From the NCBI RefSeq assembly GCF_900167045.1, contig NZ_FUXJ01000023.1, positions 1-42,755 on the forward strand: a stretch of DNA of 42,755 nt, in the 5' to 3' direction. The notes under the pieces are model-generated. The model was not told the origin of the DNA. It was given only the letters and a program-made list of their open reading frames with translations, and made no database searches. The position numbers were made by a program, and so were the translations under genes. Shown piece after piece: positions 7,570 to 15,754 of this stretch (position 1 is its first letter; each line of letters opens with the position of its first letter). This DNA comes from Legionella maceachernii. Lineage in GTDB: Bacteria > Pseudomonadota > Gammaproteobacteria > Legionellales > Legionellaceae.

Positions 7570-8532
7570 CTATGATTTTTTGTCTAAATAGCAGGCATAA
7601 CGTTTACCGTGCTTATTCATAAATACCTCACATCGAAATCCACATTGCTGATAAAAACCGTAAGCCTCATCGTCTGTTTCAGCGCGAAGCGTTTGTATTG
7701 GAAAATGATTGAGTACATACATCAGCATGTTCTTACCTATTCCTTGGTTTCTATATGCTTCATTTACCGAAATATGTCTGATTATGGCAAAACTCTCCTC
7801 TAAATGAAGACCAATCACACCAACCAAGTCATTTTTTAAAAACGCCCCTACAAGATGCTGGCCAAGTTGAGTATAAGATAGAAGTACCTGTTTCATTTTT
7901 TCAGGTGTTGGGCATCCAACGCTTGGTTCAAGGAGATTGGACAATCCGGGATAAGAAAATGAAATTTCTTTACACTCAATCTCAAGCTGCAATTTTTTCC
8001 TAACCAACTCCATAAGTTCCATGACAAGCATATTGATGCTGTCCTGCGAAGAATCAAGAATAACGCCACCCATTTCAATAGTTTTCTCTTTAAGAAATAG
8101 AGCCCAATTGTTCATGTGGACATCTGCTAACTCAGGCTGATTGCGAAGCACACTCAACCGATGCTCTCGTATGGCTTGCTCCGCATGCAAACAAATCAGT
8201 AAATAATTTTTTATGCCATGCTCTTTAAGTGGTGTTAAAGCAAACTCGGGATTAAATTGCCCTTCAAGGAAAATCAGCTTTTTATCATGAATCTGACTTA
8301 AACGCTCAATCCAGCGTCTTGTAGCGACCTCTTGCCATTTTTCGGTTGAGCCGTATTGTTGGATCATGTCATCAAAGCTGGGGACACCAATGCTATCAAA
8401 AAAATGAGAAGAAATGATCTCCTTGGGATATTGCTGTTCGATTTCTTTAAGTAGCGTTGTTTTCCCAACTCCCGATGCCCCGGTAATGAGTACAATCAAT
8501 GGCTGTAAAGAAGACTCGCATTCATGCATCAT
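7570..8532 (-). CDS. P-loop kinase-GNAT acetyltransferase fusion
   Basis: A 320-residue chimera. Residues 10-180 form a P-loop NTPase with Walker A GASGVGKTT (about 18-26) and a later IFLEGQF strand, resembling adenylylsulfate- or nucleoside-kinase-like proteins. Residues about 185-318 form a GNAT domain with the acetyl-CoA loop YRNQGIGKNM and a C-terminal FYQQCGF. Two different group-transfer activities on one chain suggest double modification of a substrate, but this is inference. A decayed copy of the 5' end of this gene lies at about 10714-10867. The minus-strand unit continues into the APH at 6588. Confidence 0.85.
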   Translation of the reverse strand: MMHECESSLQPLIVLITGASGVGKTTLLKEIEQQYPKEIISSHFFDSIGVPSFDDMIQQYGSTEKWQEVATRRWIERLSQIHDKKLIFLEGQFNPEFALTPLKEHGIKNYLLICLHAEQAIREHRLSVLRNQPELADVHMNNWALFLKEKTIEMGGVILDSSQDSINMLVMELMELVRKKLQLEIECKEISFSYPGLSNLLEPSVGCPTPEKMKQVLLSYTQLGQHLVGAFLKNDLVGVIGLHLEESFAIIRHISVNEAYRNQGIGKNMLMYVLNHFPIQTLRAETDDEAYGFYQQCGFRCEVFMNKHGKRYACYLDKKS

Positions 8533-8608
8533 TTCAATCCAAAAACATTAAACTTCGCTTATTATAACTGATTTGATTATCCTTCTAAAAATATCACCAT
8601 TCTAAGTA

Positions 8609-8617
8609 TGGTATACT
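8609..8617 (+). promoter_or_regulatory. Extended -10 promoter before the LysE-type gene
   Basis: The sequence TGGTATACT matches an extended -10 element (TGn followed by TATACT), which can work without a strong -35; none is visible upstream. It lies 35 bp before the LysE-family start. Confidence 0.4.
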
Positions 8618-8651
8618 AGATTCCCTAAGTTACTTTGAATCAAGGCAAGCC

Positions 8652-9299
8652 ATGCAAGAATTTTTCTCCATCAGTCTATTAATTATTTTAGCCGCTATCT
8701 CTCCGGGTCCTGATTTTGCTGTAGTAACTAAGAATTCCTTATTCCATTCCAGAAAAACTGGAATTTATACAGCACTAGGGGTTTCTGTGAGCTTATTGAT
8801 TCATGCTGTCTATTGTATTCTTGGTCTTGCCTTGATTATTTCTCAATCTTTGTTGGCATTTAGTATTATTAAATATCTTGGAGCTACTTATTTGATTTAT
8901 ATTGGTATTAAGGGATTGATAGCTAAACGAGAAATCACAAAATTAGATGATCAAAAATCTAAACCTTCACTCACACCGTTATCTGCATTTTACCAAGGAT
9001 TACTATGTAATCTCTTAAATCCTAAAGCCATTATGTTTTTGTTGGCTTTTTTTACTCTAATTGTTAAACCGGACCACTCTTTATGGGTTGAAATGGCTTA
9101 TGGTTTTGAAATCGCCATCATACATATGATTTGGTTTTCCAGCTTAAGTATGATGATGACGCATCATGCGATTAAAACGAACTTAAACCGAATTCAATTT
9201 TATATTGTGAAAGCAATGGGAGCTGTTCTTGTGGCATTTGGTGTTCGTATTGCAACATTAAGTCAAGCAATAATGTTACCAGCGGCAGCCTTGGAGTAG
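8652..9299 (+). CDS. LysE/RhtB family exporter
   Basis: A 215-residue inner-membrane protein with about six hydrophobic segments. The N-terminal family signature is present: AAISPGPDFAVVTKNSL (about 14-30), and the middle NLLNPKAIMFLLAFF. By family it exports amino acids or related small metabolites using the proton gradient. A moderate AAGG ribosome-binding site precedes the ATG. It is a single gene divergent from the P-loop-GNAT gene, and a GNAT follows it on the same strand. Substrate unknown. Confidence 0.9.
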   Translation: MQEFFSISLLIILAAISPGPDFAVVTKNSLFHSRKTGIYTALGVSVSLLIHAVYCILGLALIISQSLLAFSIIKYLGATYLIYIGIKGLIAKREITKLDDQKSKPSLTPLSAFYQGLLCNLLNPKAIMFLLAFFTLIVKPDHSLWVEMAYGFEIAIIHMIWFSSLSMMMTHHAIKTNLNRIQFYIVKAMGAVLVAFGVRIATLSQAIMLPAAALE

Positions 9300-9376
9300 T
9301 CAATCCACTGGAAGTGAATGATTTTTAAAAGGAAAAATAAAAAAATTTATCAGGACAGATAACAGGATAATGTTTC

Positions 9377-9892
9377 ATGACAAATTTTCTCGAGACAGAT
9401 AGGTTGATAATCAAGCTTACATCACTCAGTGATTTTGAAAATATTCTTGCGCTGCGATCTAATCCTGAGGTACAGAAGTACACCACACAGCCGCCTGCAA
9501 CAAAACAAGATGTGCAGCGATTTTTAGATTGGGTTATCCCCTATCAAAAAAAGCACGGCCATGGGATGGCATCTGTATTCGAAAAAAAGACGGGGGATTT
9601 TGTTGGGCAAGCAGGTATTTTTCACATTGGCCACTGGGATCTGCAGCCGGAGATTGAAATTGGCTACCGCTTCCATGTAAAACACTGGGGAAAAGGGTTT
9701 GCCACAGAAGTGACTCGGGCGCTAGTAGCATGGGGATTTGATCATCTTAATATAGACACAATTGTTTCTTTCGTGGAAACAGAGAATTCTGCATCAAAAC
9801 GTGTCTTGGAAAAATGTGGATTTCATCATATTGGGCTTAAACAATGTCACTATGGAATGCTTGAAAGATATGAGATTTATAGGCAGAAGTAG
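9377..9892 (+). CDS. GNAT acetyltransferase, RimJ/RimL type
   Basis: A 171-residue GNAT of the RimJ/RimL-like class: N-terminal LETDRLIIKLTSLSDFENIL, central EIGYRFHVKHWGKGFATEV (acetyl-CoA loop) and late ENSASKRVLEKCGF. It acetylates an amine with acetyl-CoA; the acceptor could be a protein N-terminus or a small molecule. An AGGA ribosome-binding site lies 9 bp before the ATG. It is convergent with the DUF2293 pseudogene. Confidence 0.88.
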   Translation: MTNFLETDRLIIKLTSLSDFENILALRSNPEVQKYTTQPPATKQDVQRFLDWVIPYQKKHGHGMASVFEKKTGDFVGQAGIFHIGHWDLQPEIEIGYRFHVKHWGKGFATEVTRALVAWGFDHLNIDTIVSFVETENSASKRVLEKCGFHHIGLKQCHYGMLERYEIYRQK

Positions 9893-9963
9893 TTTCCATG
9901 TTTGAAATAAGCAGGAAACTTGGGATTGATTGAGCATCTGTGAGAAAAATATTAAATGCTCTT

Positions 9964-10683
9964 TTAATCAATTGATGCAACCATCGAATGATCTTGAACT
10001 CTTCGCAGCGCCTCTTCAGTTACCAATAAACCTTGACGCTCATATCTTTTTCTTGCACGACTGAATTTTACGACTATTAATGACTTATCAGAGTATTTCT
10101 TAGCCCTACGTGTAAGTAGTGCATCCCCAGCAGGCAAGAAAACTAAGTCTTTATAAGGGGTACAGGCCATGCAATAAGGATTGTTTTCATCCATCATCAG
10201 AAAGCTGCCTTTTGGTAGGTCTTTTTTACATTGAGTGCATTTGGATTCGATCACAATAATGTAAACAACGGGTTCAGTGGATTTTTCAACCTTCTCCATT
10301 AGCCGTTGTTGTTTTTGTTGCGTGAGTTTTGGTGAAATGTAATGTGTGCGATAGCGTCTTTCAATAGTGTCTTGCCCGCTTTTGCTAAATTTTAAATGAA
10401 TGGTGCGCGAGCACGCTTTTTGTACGTACGCAGTTTCTCGTAGCAATAATCCGGTTTGCTTTGCCCATTGATGGAAACATTGCATCGCAAAACTTAATTT
10501 GTTCAGATTGGCTTGTAGCCGTTGTTCTAAATAAGAAAATCATCCACGTCGCCAATCTTCTAAAATACTAGGCGATAGGTAGCCAAGCCCAAGTAAAATA
10601 TCGATGCTTGAAACATATTGTTTTTCTTGTAAAACCCTATTGGCAATGCCAATCACTTTTTTAGATAATTCTTGGCGATTCAT
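9964..10683 (-). pseudogene. DUF2293 gene broken by an in-frame TGA
   Basis: A 240-codon frame from ATG 10683 to 9964 interrupted once, by TGA at 10540-10542. On both sides the frame reads as one protein: before the stop DILLGLGYLSPSILEDWRRG, after it FSYLEQRLQANLNKL and a 173-residue C-terminal part with two CxxC pairs (CTQC, CMAC) and the basic DUF2293 motif KFSRARKRYERQGLLV. The likely ancestral codon is CGA (Arg), one C-to-T change. The segment from ATG 10485 could still be made as a truncated protein. Function of DUF2293 is unknown; the cysteine pairs suggest a zinc ribbon. Confidence 0.8.
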
Positions 10684-10713
10684 TGTGTATCCAGCTATTC
10701 AAATTACCCATGT

Positions 10714-10867
10714 TGTCAAAAAATGAGAAGAAATGGTCTCCGGGGGTATTGTTATTTTCCCAACTCCAGATGCCATAGCAACAAGTGCAATCAATGGTTA
10801 TAAAGATTCGCCGTAGCGCATCATTTCGACCCATTAGCGTTAAATTTTGTTTATTATATCTGATTTG
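10714..10867 (-). pseudogene. Decayed duplicate of the 5' end of the P-loop-GNAT gene
   Basis: This stretch aligns with 8394-8577, the first codons and upstream region of the P-loop-GNAT gene. Shared runs include AAAAAATGAGAAGAAATG, TTTTCCCAACTCC, GTGCAATCAATGG / GTACAATCAATGG and the upstream TTATTATA..CTGATTTGA. It has many substitutions and one internal deletion of roughly 20 bp, so no P-loop protein can be made. The last codons of the esterase gene (10854 onward) lie inside the duplicated tail, so a duplication junction falls at the esterase 3' end. Confidence 0.7.
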
Positions 10868-12287
10868 AGTTTTGTTGTGAGGGTATTACCACTTTTCTGT
10901 GTTCAAAAATGGTTTTTATATGAACAGGCAAATTGGCACACCAACAACCATAATTATGACCGCCAATAAATTCAGACTTATGGATAAGCATTCCTTTCTT
11001 TTCCATTAAATCAGCAATTCTTCGATTCGCTTCAAACGTGGAGATGGATTGAGTAGAACCATCTTCGAATTCTAAGTCTACCGGGATCGTTTCATAAGTA
11101 CCAATATCAAAAATAAATTGAGTATTAGGATTTTCTTTATAGTGTTTTTCAATCTTTTGTTCTAAATCAGTCAATTTTTGCATTTCCAAGGAAGGTGATA
11201 AAGAAATAGCATTGCCAAACACAGTCGGATTAGTTAAAGCGGCATAAAAAGCAGCTAAGCCACTGGCACTTTGCCCAACAATCGTTATTAATCTTGCGTC
11301 TTGAGTGATATTTAACTGGTTCTTATCATGTAACATCGGAATAAAATCATGCACTAAAAATGAGGTGAACGCGTCATTACAGTTGTATTCATGCATACGA
11401 TGAATGCTTGAGTATTCCAGAAATACTGCAACACAAGGAGGAATACTTCCCTCTTGAATGAGCTTATCTAAAATAAGAGGTGCCGGCATAGGATTTAAAT
11501 AATCACTACCATCTAAGAACAAAACCATAGGATAAGATAGCGCCTGTTTATCATAATCAGGAGGCAAATAGACCCAATATTTTCGTATCGATTGTTCAGG
11601 ATTTTCGTAATAGCCTGGAACATTTTTTAAACTGGTTTCCAAAAAGTTCAGCTCGAAAGAAAAAAATCGATGTTCTTTTTTACATCGCTCACGATGTTCC
11701 TTTGCTTTATCTAAAGAACAATCCGTTACAAAAGTTGGTGCATTAGGTAACTCAATAATGGATTCCTTGCCAAAAAATTCTCCGGGATTGTCATAATCCA
11801 TGTAATAGGTTATTTCCCGTTTATTTCTTGGATCAGTTTGAACGCAGCCTTGATTAAATAAGTGCATTAATAACATTTGTGATTCTTTGAATTTTCCTGT
11901 TGGAACGGGGTAGAAGCTTTTAGTATTTTCTTGTTCTGGGAATTGCTCTTTTGGGGTATCTTCATCAACAATGAGTACGTTATACGAAGAGCGAAAAGTG
12001 CGCGGCAATATCAAAGTTAAGTATCTAATATCAGTGTTTGGAATAGCTTTAAATTGACTCTGCAAAGAACAAGGTAATCCAGTAAATGTAGACCATAAAT
12101 AAATTGTTTTTTTATCGCTTTCCTCTCTATATAAAAAAGTGACCAAACACTGCTCTGGCTGATTTGGAACATCTTCAATAATGGGTGTTTCAACCCTTTG
12201 CCAAATTTGATCATTTTCTTTTGTAGAAGTCGCTACAGCTAATTCCTCAATAAGATGTTGTAAATAAGGTGAATCATATTTTGGCAT
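10854..12287 (-). CDS. Enterochelin-esterase-like alpha/beta hydrolase
   Basis: A 477-residue esterase of the Fes/esterase-D type. The N-terminal about 200 residues resemble the enterochelin esterase N-terminal domain. The C-terminal alpha/beta hydrolase has RKYWVYLPPDYD, VLFLDGSDY, a nucleophile elbow GQSASG (Ser about 340) and the catalytic His in GGHNYGCW (His about 444). Relatives cleave the ester backbone of catecholate siderophores or other esters. A GGAG ribosome-binding site stands 6 bp before the ATG. No signal peptide, so cytoplasmic. It follows the kinase-like/LuxR gene by 72 bp. No siderophore genes are adjacent, so the substrate is open. Confidence 0.85.
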   Translation of the reverse strand: MPKYDSPYLQHLIEELAVATSTKENDQIWQRVETPIIEDVPNQPEQCLVTFLYREESDKKTIYLWSTFTGLPCSLQSQFKAIPNTDIRYLTLILPRTFRSSYNVLIVDEDTPKEQFPEQENTKSFYPVPTGKFKESQMLLMHLFNQGCVQTDPRNKREITYYMDYDNPGEFFGKESIIELPNAPTFVTDCSLDKAKEHRERCKKEHRFFSFELNFLETSLKNVPGYYENPEQSIRKYWVYLPPDYDKQALSYPMVLFLDGSDYLNPMPAPLILDKLIQEGSIPPCVAVFLEYSSIHRMHEYNCNDAFTSFLVHDFIPMLHDKNQLNITQDARLITIVGQSASGLAAFYAALTNPTVFGNAISLSPSLEMQKLTDLEQKIEKHYKENPNTQFIFDIGTYETIPVDLEFEDGSTQSISTFEANRRIADLMEKKGMLIHKSEFIGGHNYGCWCANLPVHIKTIFEHRKVVIPSQQNSNQI

Positions 12288-12359
12288 AGATACTCCAGGA
12301 GAGTTAGCATTACATCATCCTATCCATTTTAGAACATTTTTAAAGAGATAGGTTTAGCT

Positions 12360-13130
12360 TTATGGTTGTTCATGATATAAAGCAATTAATTCTTTACTCG
12401 AAGAGCATCCTAAAGAGTCCATCAATTTAGCAATAATTCCTTCGACTGTCCTATAAGAAACATGAGCTTCACGCGCAATTTCTTTAGCCGTTTTTCCTTG
12501 AGCCAACAACTTAAGGTATATGGCTTGTTGCTCAGATAAATCAACTTTCGTATGACATACTTTATGGTATAACGTGAAATCTTTTTTCTCCAAAATTGTT
12601 TTTTTGGGCAGCATTTTTTCATTTCCCAAAATAGCCTTCGAAATACAACGCGTATGCTCTTCTAATTTGCCATCATCACCATGAATAGTCAGTGTAGCCA
12701 CTTCTTTATATAAACTATCGCGCTCGTCATGTAATTGATCAAAAAAATCACTCAAACTTGGTATAGGCAATAAATTTGCTGGATTGCGTGCAGTGCGCTC
12801 GATCTGAACCGGAGTACTCACATCCAAAAATACAGTCATTTCATTTCGCAATAATTGACAATTTTTTAAAGCTAGAACAACACTGGAATCGGTGGTTACA
12901 ACAATGTGCTCTTGCGTGCATAGGGACTTTAATATGTCAAACTGACACTCATAAAAAGCTTCACTTCCGTGGCTTCCGAGTATTTCAGACAAATGACGTC
13001 CAACATGAGACTCTAATCCTAAATCTGCATCGACAAATTGCCATCCTAATAATTGGGCTACGGAATTTGCTAATAATCCTTTACCGGCACCATGATGACC
13101 AACAATAAAAATTCGTTGAGGTTGATTCAT
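12360..13130 (-). CDS. Shikimate-kinase-like domain fused to LuxR-type HTH
   Basis: A 256-residue fusion. Residues 5-165 resemble shikimate kinase: P-loop GHHGAGKG (about 11-18), FVDADLGLE with the DxD pair, and SEAFYECQFDILKSL. Residues about 198-252 form a LuxR/GerE helix-turn-helix: LSEQQAIYLKLLAQGKTAKE, then SYRTVEGIIAKLMDSLG. The Walker A lysine is followed by Gly rather than Ser/Thr, so phosphoryl transfer may be weak and the domain may serve as a ligand sensor. It probably regulates the esterase gene downstream and perhaps the divergent GNAT-APH gene; this is inference. Confidence 0.82.
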   Translation of the reverse strand: MNQPQRIFIVGHHGAGKGLLANSVAQLLGWQFVDADLGLESHVGRHLSEILGSHGSEAFYECQFDILKSLCTQEHIVVTTDSSVVLALKNCQLLRNEMTVFLDVSTPVQIERTARNPANLLPIPSLSDFFDQLHDERDSLYKEVATLTIHGDDGKLEEHTRCISKAILGNEKMLPKKTILEKKDFTLYHKVCHTKVDLSEQQAIYLKLLAQGKTAKEIAREAHVSYRTVEGIIAKLMDSLGCSSSKELIALYHEQP

Positions 13131-13363
13131 TCTTACTATCTCCTAATACAAATAATACGATAATTATACAAATAGACCATAAGATGCATCAATACGTAGA
13201 ACTACGTGAGTATCAAGTACGGGATTATTATTTTAATCTAACAGAAGAATTAGTTTTGGGAAAAATAGCAATGTTTTTCTCTTACAGGCATTCACTTGAG
13301 AAGATACTCATTGCTAAAATAACAAACAAATCATTGATAACAATTTCTACGAGTAAGTATTCT

Positions 13364-14800
13364 ATGCCTAACTATCTGCATCTCACCTTACAATCCGAAC
13401 GCCTTCAGTTAATTCCTGTTTCACTAAAATATGCAGAAGATTTATGTAAAGAATTTACTGCTGAAATTACAGAGCACATGTGGCCAAGTGCTCCGAAAAC
13501 ACAAGAGGAAATTAATCAGCACATTTCTGAACAACAAATCAAAATGCAGGCAGGCACAAAAATCGCATTGGTCATCATCAATAAAGAGAACCAGAATTTT
13601 TTAGGATATGCCTGCCTACACCAAGCAAATACGAACACACCTGAATTAGGCATTTGGTTAAAGAAAAGTGCTCATGGATTTCACTATGGTTTTGAAGCAA
13701 TAAATTTATTAAAAACGTGGGCTGAAACTAATCTGACTTATGATTATCTAAAATATCCTGTCGTAAAACATAATATCCCTAGTCGCAAACTTGCTGAAAA
13801 AATGGGTGGTATCATTGAAGATGAATACATCAAAACGAGTGAGTCAGGCAAGTGGCTTGATGAAGTAGAATATCGATTTTATGGTGTACCAATGACAAAC
13901 ACACAATCCAATGAAAAAATGAACATTACTGAAAGCTTAGTGCGCGAGCTCATTGCTCAACAATTTCCACAGTGGAGTCATCTGCCTATTCAAGCAGTAA
14001 ACAATAGCGGTTGGGACAATAGAACTTTTCATTTAGGTACAGAAATGCTCATTCGTATGCCCAGTAGTGCCGAATATGCAGGACAGGTGGAAAAAGAGCA
14101 AACATGGTTACCCAAATTAGGGCCACAACTTCCTCTTCCTATACCTGTGCCTCTTGCTATGGGAAAACCCAATAAACTGTATCCTTGGAAGTGGTCCATT
14201 AATCATTGGCTTCCTGGAGAAACGGCAGCGGTTACTCCCATTAATGATTTGTCTGAGTTTGCATATGATTTAGCTCTATTTCTTAAGGCACTCCAAAGCA
14301 TCAATTCAATGGGTGGACCTCTTGCCGGTCCCCAAAGTTTTTATCGCGGCGGTGATTTAGCAGTCTATGATTCAGAGACACGCAAAGCCATCGAAGATTT
14401 GAAGGACACTATAGATTTCCGTGCTGCAACAGAAATTTGGGAAAAAGCATTATCCACTTCTTGGCATAATCCACCCCTTTGGGTGCATGGTGATGTCAGT
14501 GTTGGCAATTTGTTACTTTCTCAAGGAAAATTAAGTGCGGTTATCGATTTTGGCCAACTTGCCATCGGCGATCCTGCTTGCGATCTTGCTATTGCCTGGA
14601 CATTATTTGAAGGAAAAAGTCGGAGAATTTTCTTAGAAACCCTGGAACTTGACCCAAACACTTGGGCACGAGGACGTGCTTGGGCTTTATGGAAAGCGAT
14701 GATGTATCTTGTTAACCAACAAACCGAGATGAATTTTGAAGCAAAAAGAGCATTGCGCACGATTCATGAGGTGGTCGAGGATCATAGGCAATTACCATGA
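13364..14800 (+). CDS. GNAT-APH bifunctional fusion
   Basis: From ATG 13364, a 478-residue chimera. Residues 1-175 are a RimJ-like GNAT (LTLQSERLQLIPVS at the start, LGIWLKKSAHGFHYGFEA in the CoA region, IPSRKLAEKMGG late). Residues about 185-478 are an APH-type kinase with WVHGDVSVGNLL (catalytic loop HGDVSVGN) and VIDFGQLAIGDPACDLA. The frame is open back to ATG 13184, but those 60 residues match nothing and the GNAT fold begins right at 13364, so the later start is preferred; neither has a clear ribosome-binding site. The order acetyltransferase-kinase recalls the AAC(6')-APH(2'') resistance enzyme. It overlaps the next kinase gene by 4 bp. Confidence 0.82.
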   Translation: MPNYLHLTLQSERLQLIPVSLKYAEDLCKEFTAEITEHMWPSAPKTQEEINQHISEQQIKMQAGTKIALVIINKENQNFLGYACLHQANTNTPELGIWLKKSAHGFHYGFEAINLLKTWAETNLTYDYLKYPVVKHNIPSRKLAEKMGGIIEDEYIKTSESGKWLDEVEYRFYGVPMTNTQSNEKMNITESLVRELIAQQFPQWSHLPIQAVNNSGWDNRTFHLGTEMLIRMPSSAEYAGQVEKEQTWLPKLGPQLPLPIPVPLAMGKPNKLYPWKWSINHWLPGETAAVTPINDLSEFAYDLALFLKALQSINSMGGPLAGPQSFYRGGDLAVYDSETRKAIEDLKDTIDFRAATEIWEKALSTSWHNPPLWVHGDVSVGNLLLSQGKLSAVIDFGQLAIGDPACDLAIAWTLFEGKSRRIFLETLELDPNTWARGRAWALWKAMMYLVNQQTEMNFEAKRALRTIHEVVEDHRQLP

Positions 14801-15747
14801 AGAATCCTCACATAGAATGGGCACTCAAAGCCTTAAGCAATTTAGGATATCAACTTGAAACTTTGATACCCGAAATAACTCTCCATACAGCCTGGTCAGA
14901 AGTGTGTCGTTTTCAAACCAATCTTGGGTTGGTTTATTTGAAGAGGGTACCCTCTGCATTGTCATTAGAAGCCAATGTCATTCAGTTGTTGCATAAACAA
15001 TTTAATGCCCCTGTTCCAAAAATCTTAGCTCATAATCAGGAACTTCACTGTTTTTTAATGCAAGATGCGGGCATTCCTTTGCATGAGGTCTTTAAACAGG
15101 AATTTAGACCCAATCTTTTAATTGATACGATGCATCATTACACCATGCTTCAAATAAATTCCGCAAATAAAATAAACCTGTTTCTTGATTTAGGTGTCCC
15201 CGATTGGCGTCTACCACAATTGCCAAGACTTTATCACCAATTAATGAATGAAGAGGAGTTATTGATGGGAGAGGGATTAACTCAAGAGGAATTAAAACAA
15301 TTAAAAAATTTAGAGAGTACAGTACAAATCTTTTGTGACCAATTAGTCAGTTTTAAGGTGCCTGATACATTTGGTCATGCCGATTTTCACGATAAAAATA
15401 TTTTAGTAAATCCAAATACTCATCAAACCACGCTGATTGATTTAGGGGAAGTTGTCATTACTCATCCATTTTTCTCATTCGTTAATTGCTTGTATCGGGC
15501 CACAGAACATTTAAAACTACCGAGCAGTCAATATAGGAAATTACAGGAGGATTGTTTTAAAAACTGGCTGTCGATAGAGTCATCTGCGCATTTGTTTGAG
15601 ATCATTGCAATTATTGAACAATGTTGGGCTATTCATGCGGTGTTGGGCGAATATCGCTTAATTAAAAGCATCGACCCAATCGTATCAACTACACTACGTC
15701 GACAAGGCCGATTTGCTGGAAAATTAAGAGCTTGGATAGAGCAATAA
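14797..15747 (+). CDS. APH-fold phosphotransferase, paralogue of 2648-3625
   Basis: A 316-residue kinase with catalytic loop HADFHDKN (near residue 192) and metal-binding IDLGE in place of the usual DFG/DWG form. It is clearly homologous along its length to the protein at 2648-3625 (shared LGVPDWRL, LHCFLM.DAGI, DFHDKN). Its ATG overlaps the stop of the GNAT-APH gene (ATGA), so the two kinases are translationally coupled. Substrate unknown; coupling to a GNAT-APH suggests the same or a related substrate. Confidence 0.8.
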   Translation: MKNPHIEWALKALSNLGYQLETLIPEITLHTAWSEVCRFQTNLGLVYLKRVPSALSLEANVIQLLHKQFNAPVPKILAHNQELHCFLMQDAGIPLHEVFKQEFRPNLLIDTMHHYTMLQINSANKINLFLDLGVPDWRLPQLPRLYHQLMNEEELLMGEGLTQEELKQLKNLESTVQIFCDQLVSFKVPDTFGHADFHDKNILVNPNTHQTTLIDLGEVVITHPFFSFVNCLYRATEHLKLPSSQYRKLQEDCFKNWLSIESSAHLFEIIAIIEQCWAIHAVLGEYRLIKSIDPIVSTTLRRQGRFAGKLRAWIEQ

Positions 15748-15754
15748 AGCTCTA

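Noticed and set aside
9888-9980. GAGCAT..ATGCTCTTTT inverted repeat as a bidirectional terminator
   Set aside because: Loop of about 18 bases and imperfect extension; not convincing.
13184-13363. 60-residue N-terminal extension of the GNAT-APH protein
   Set aside because: No match to GNAT start, no clear ribosome-binding site; the stretch is treated as upstream region, though translation from 13184 cannot be excluded.
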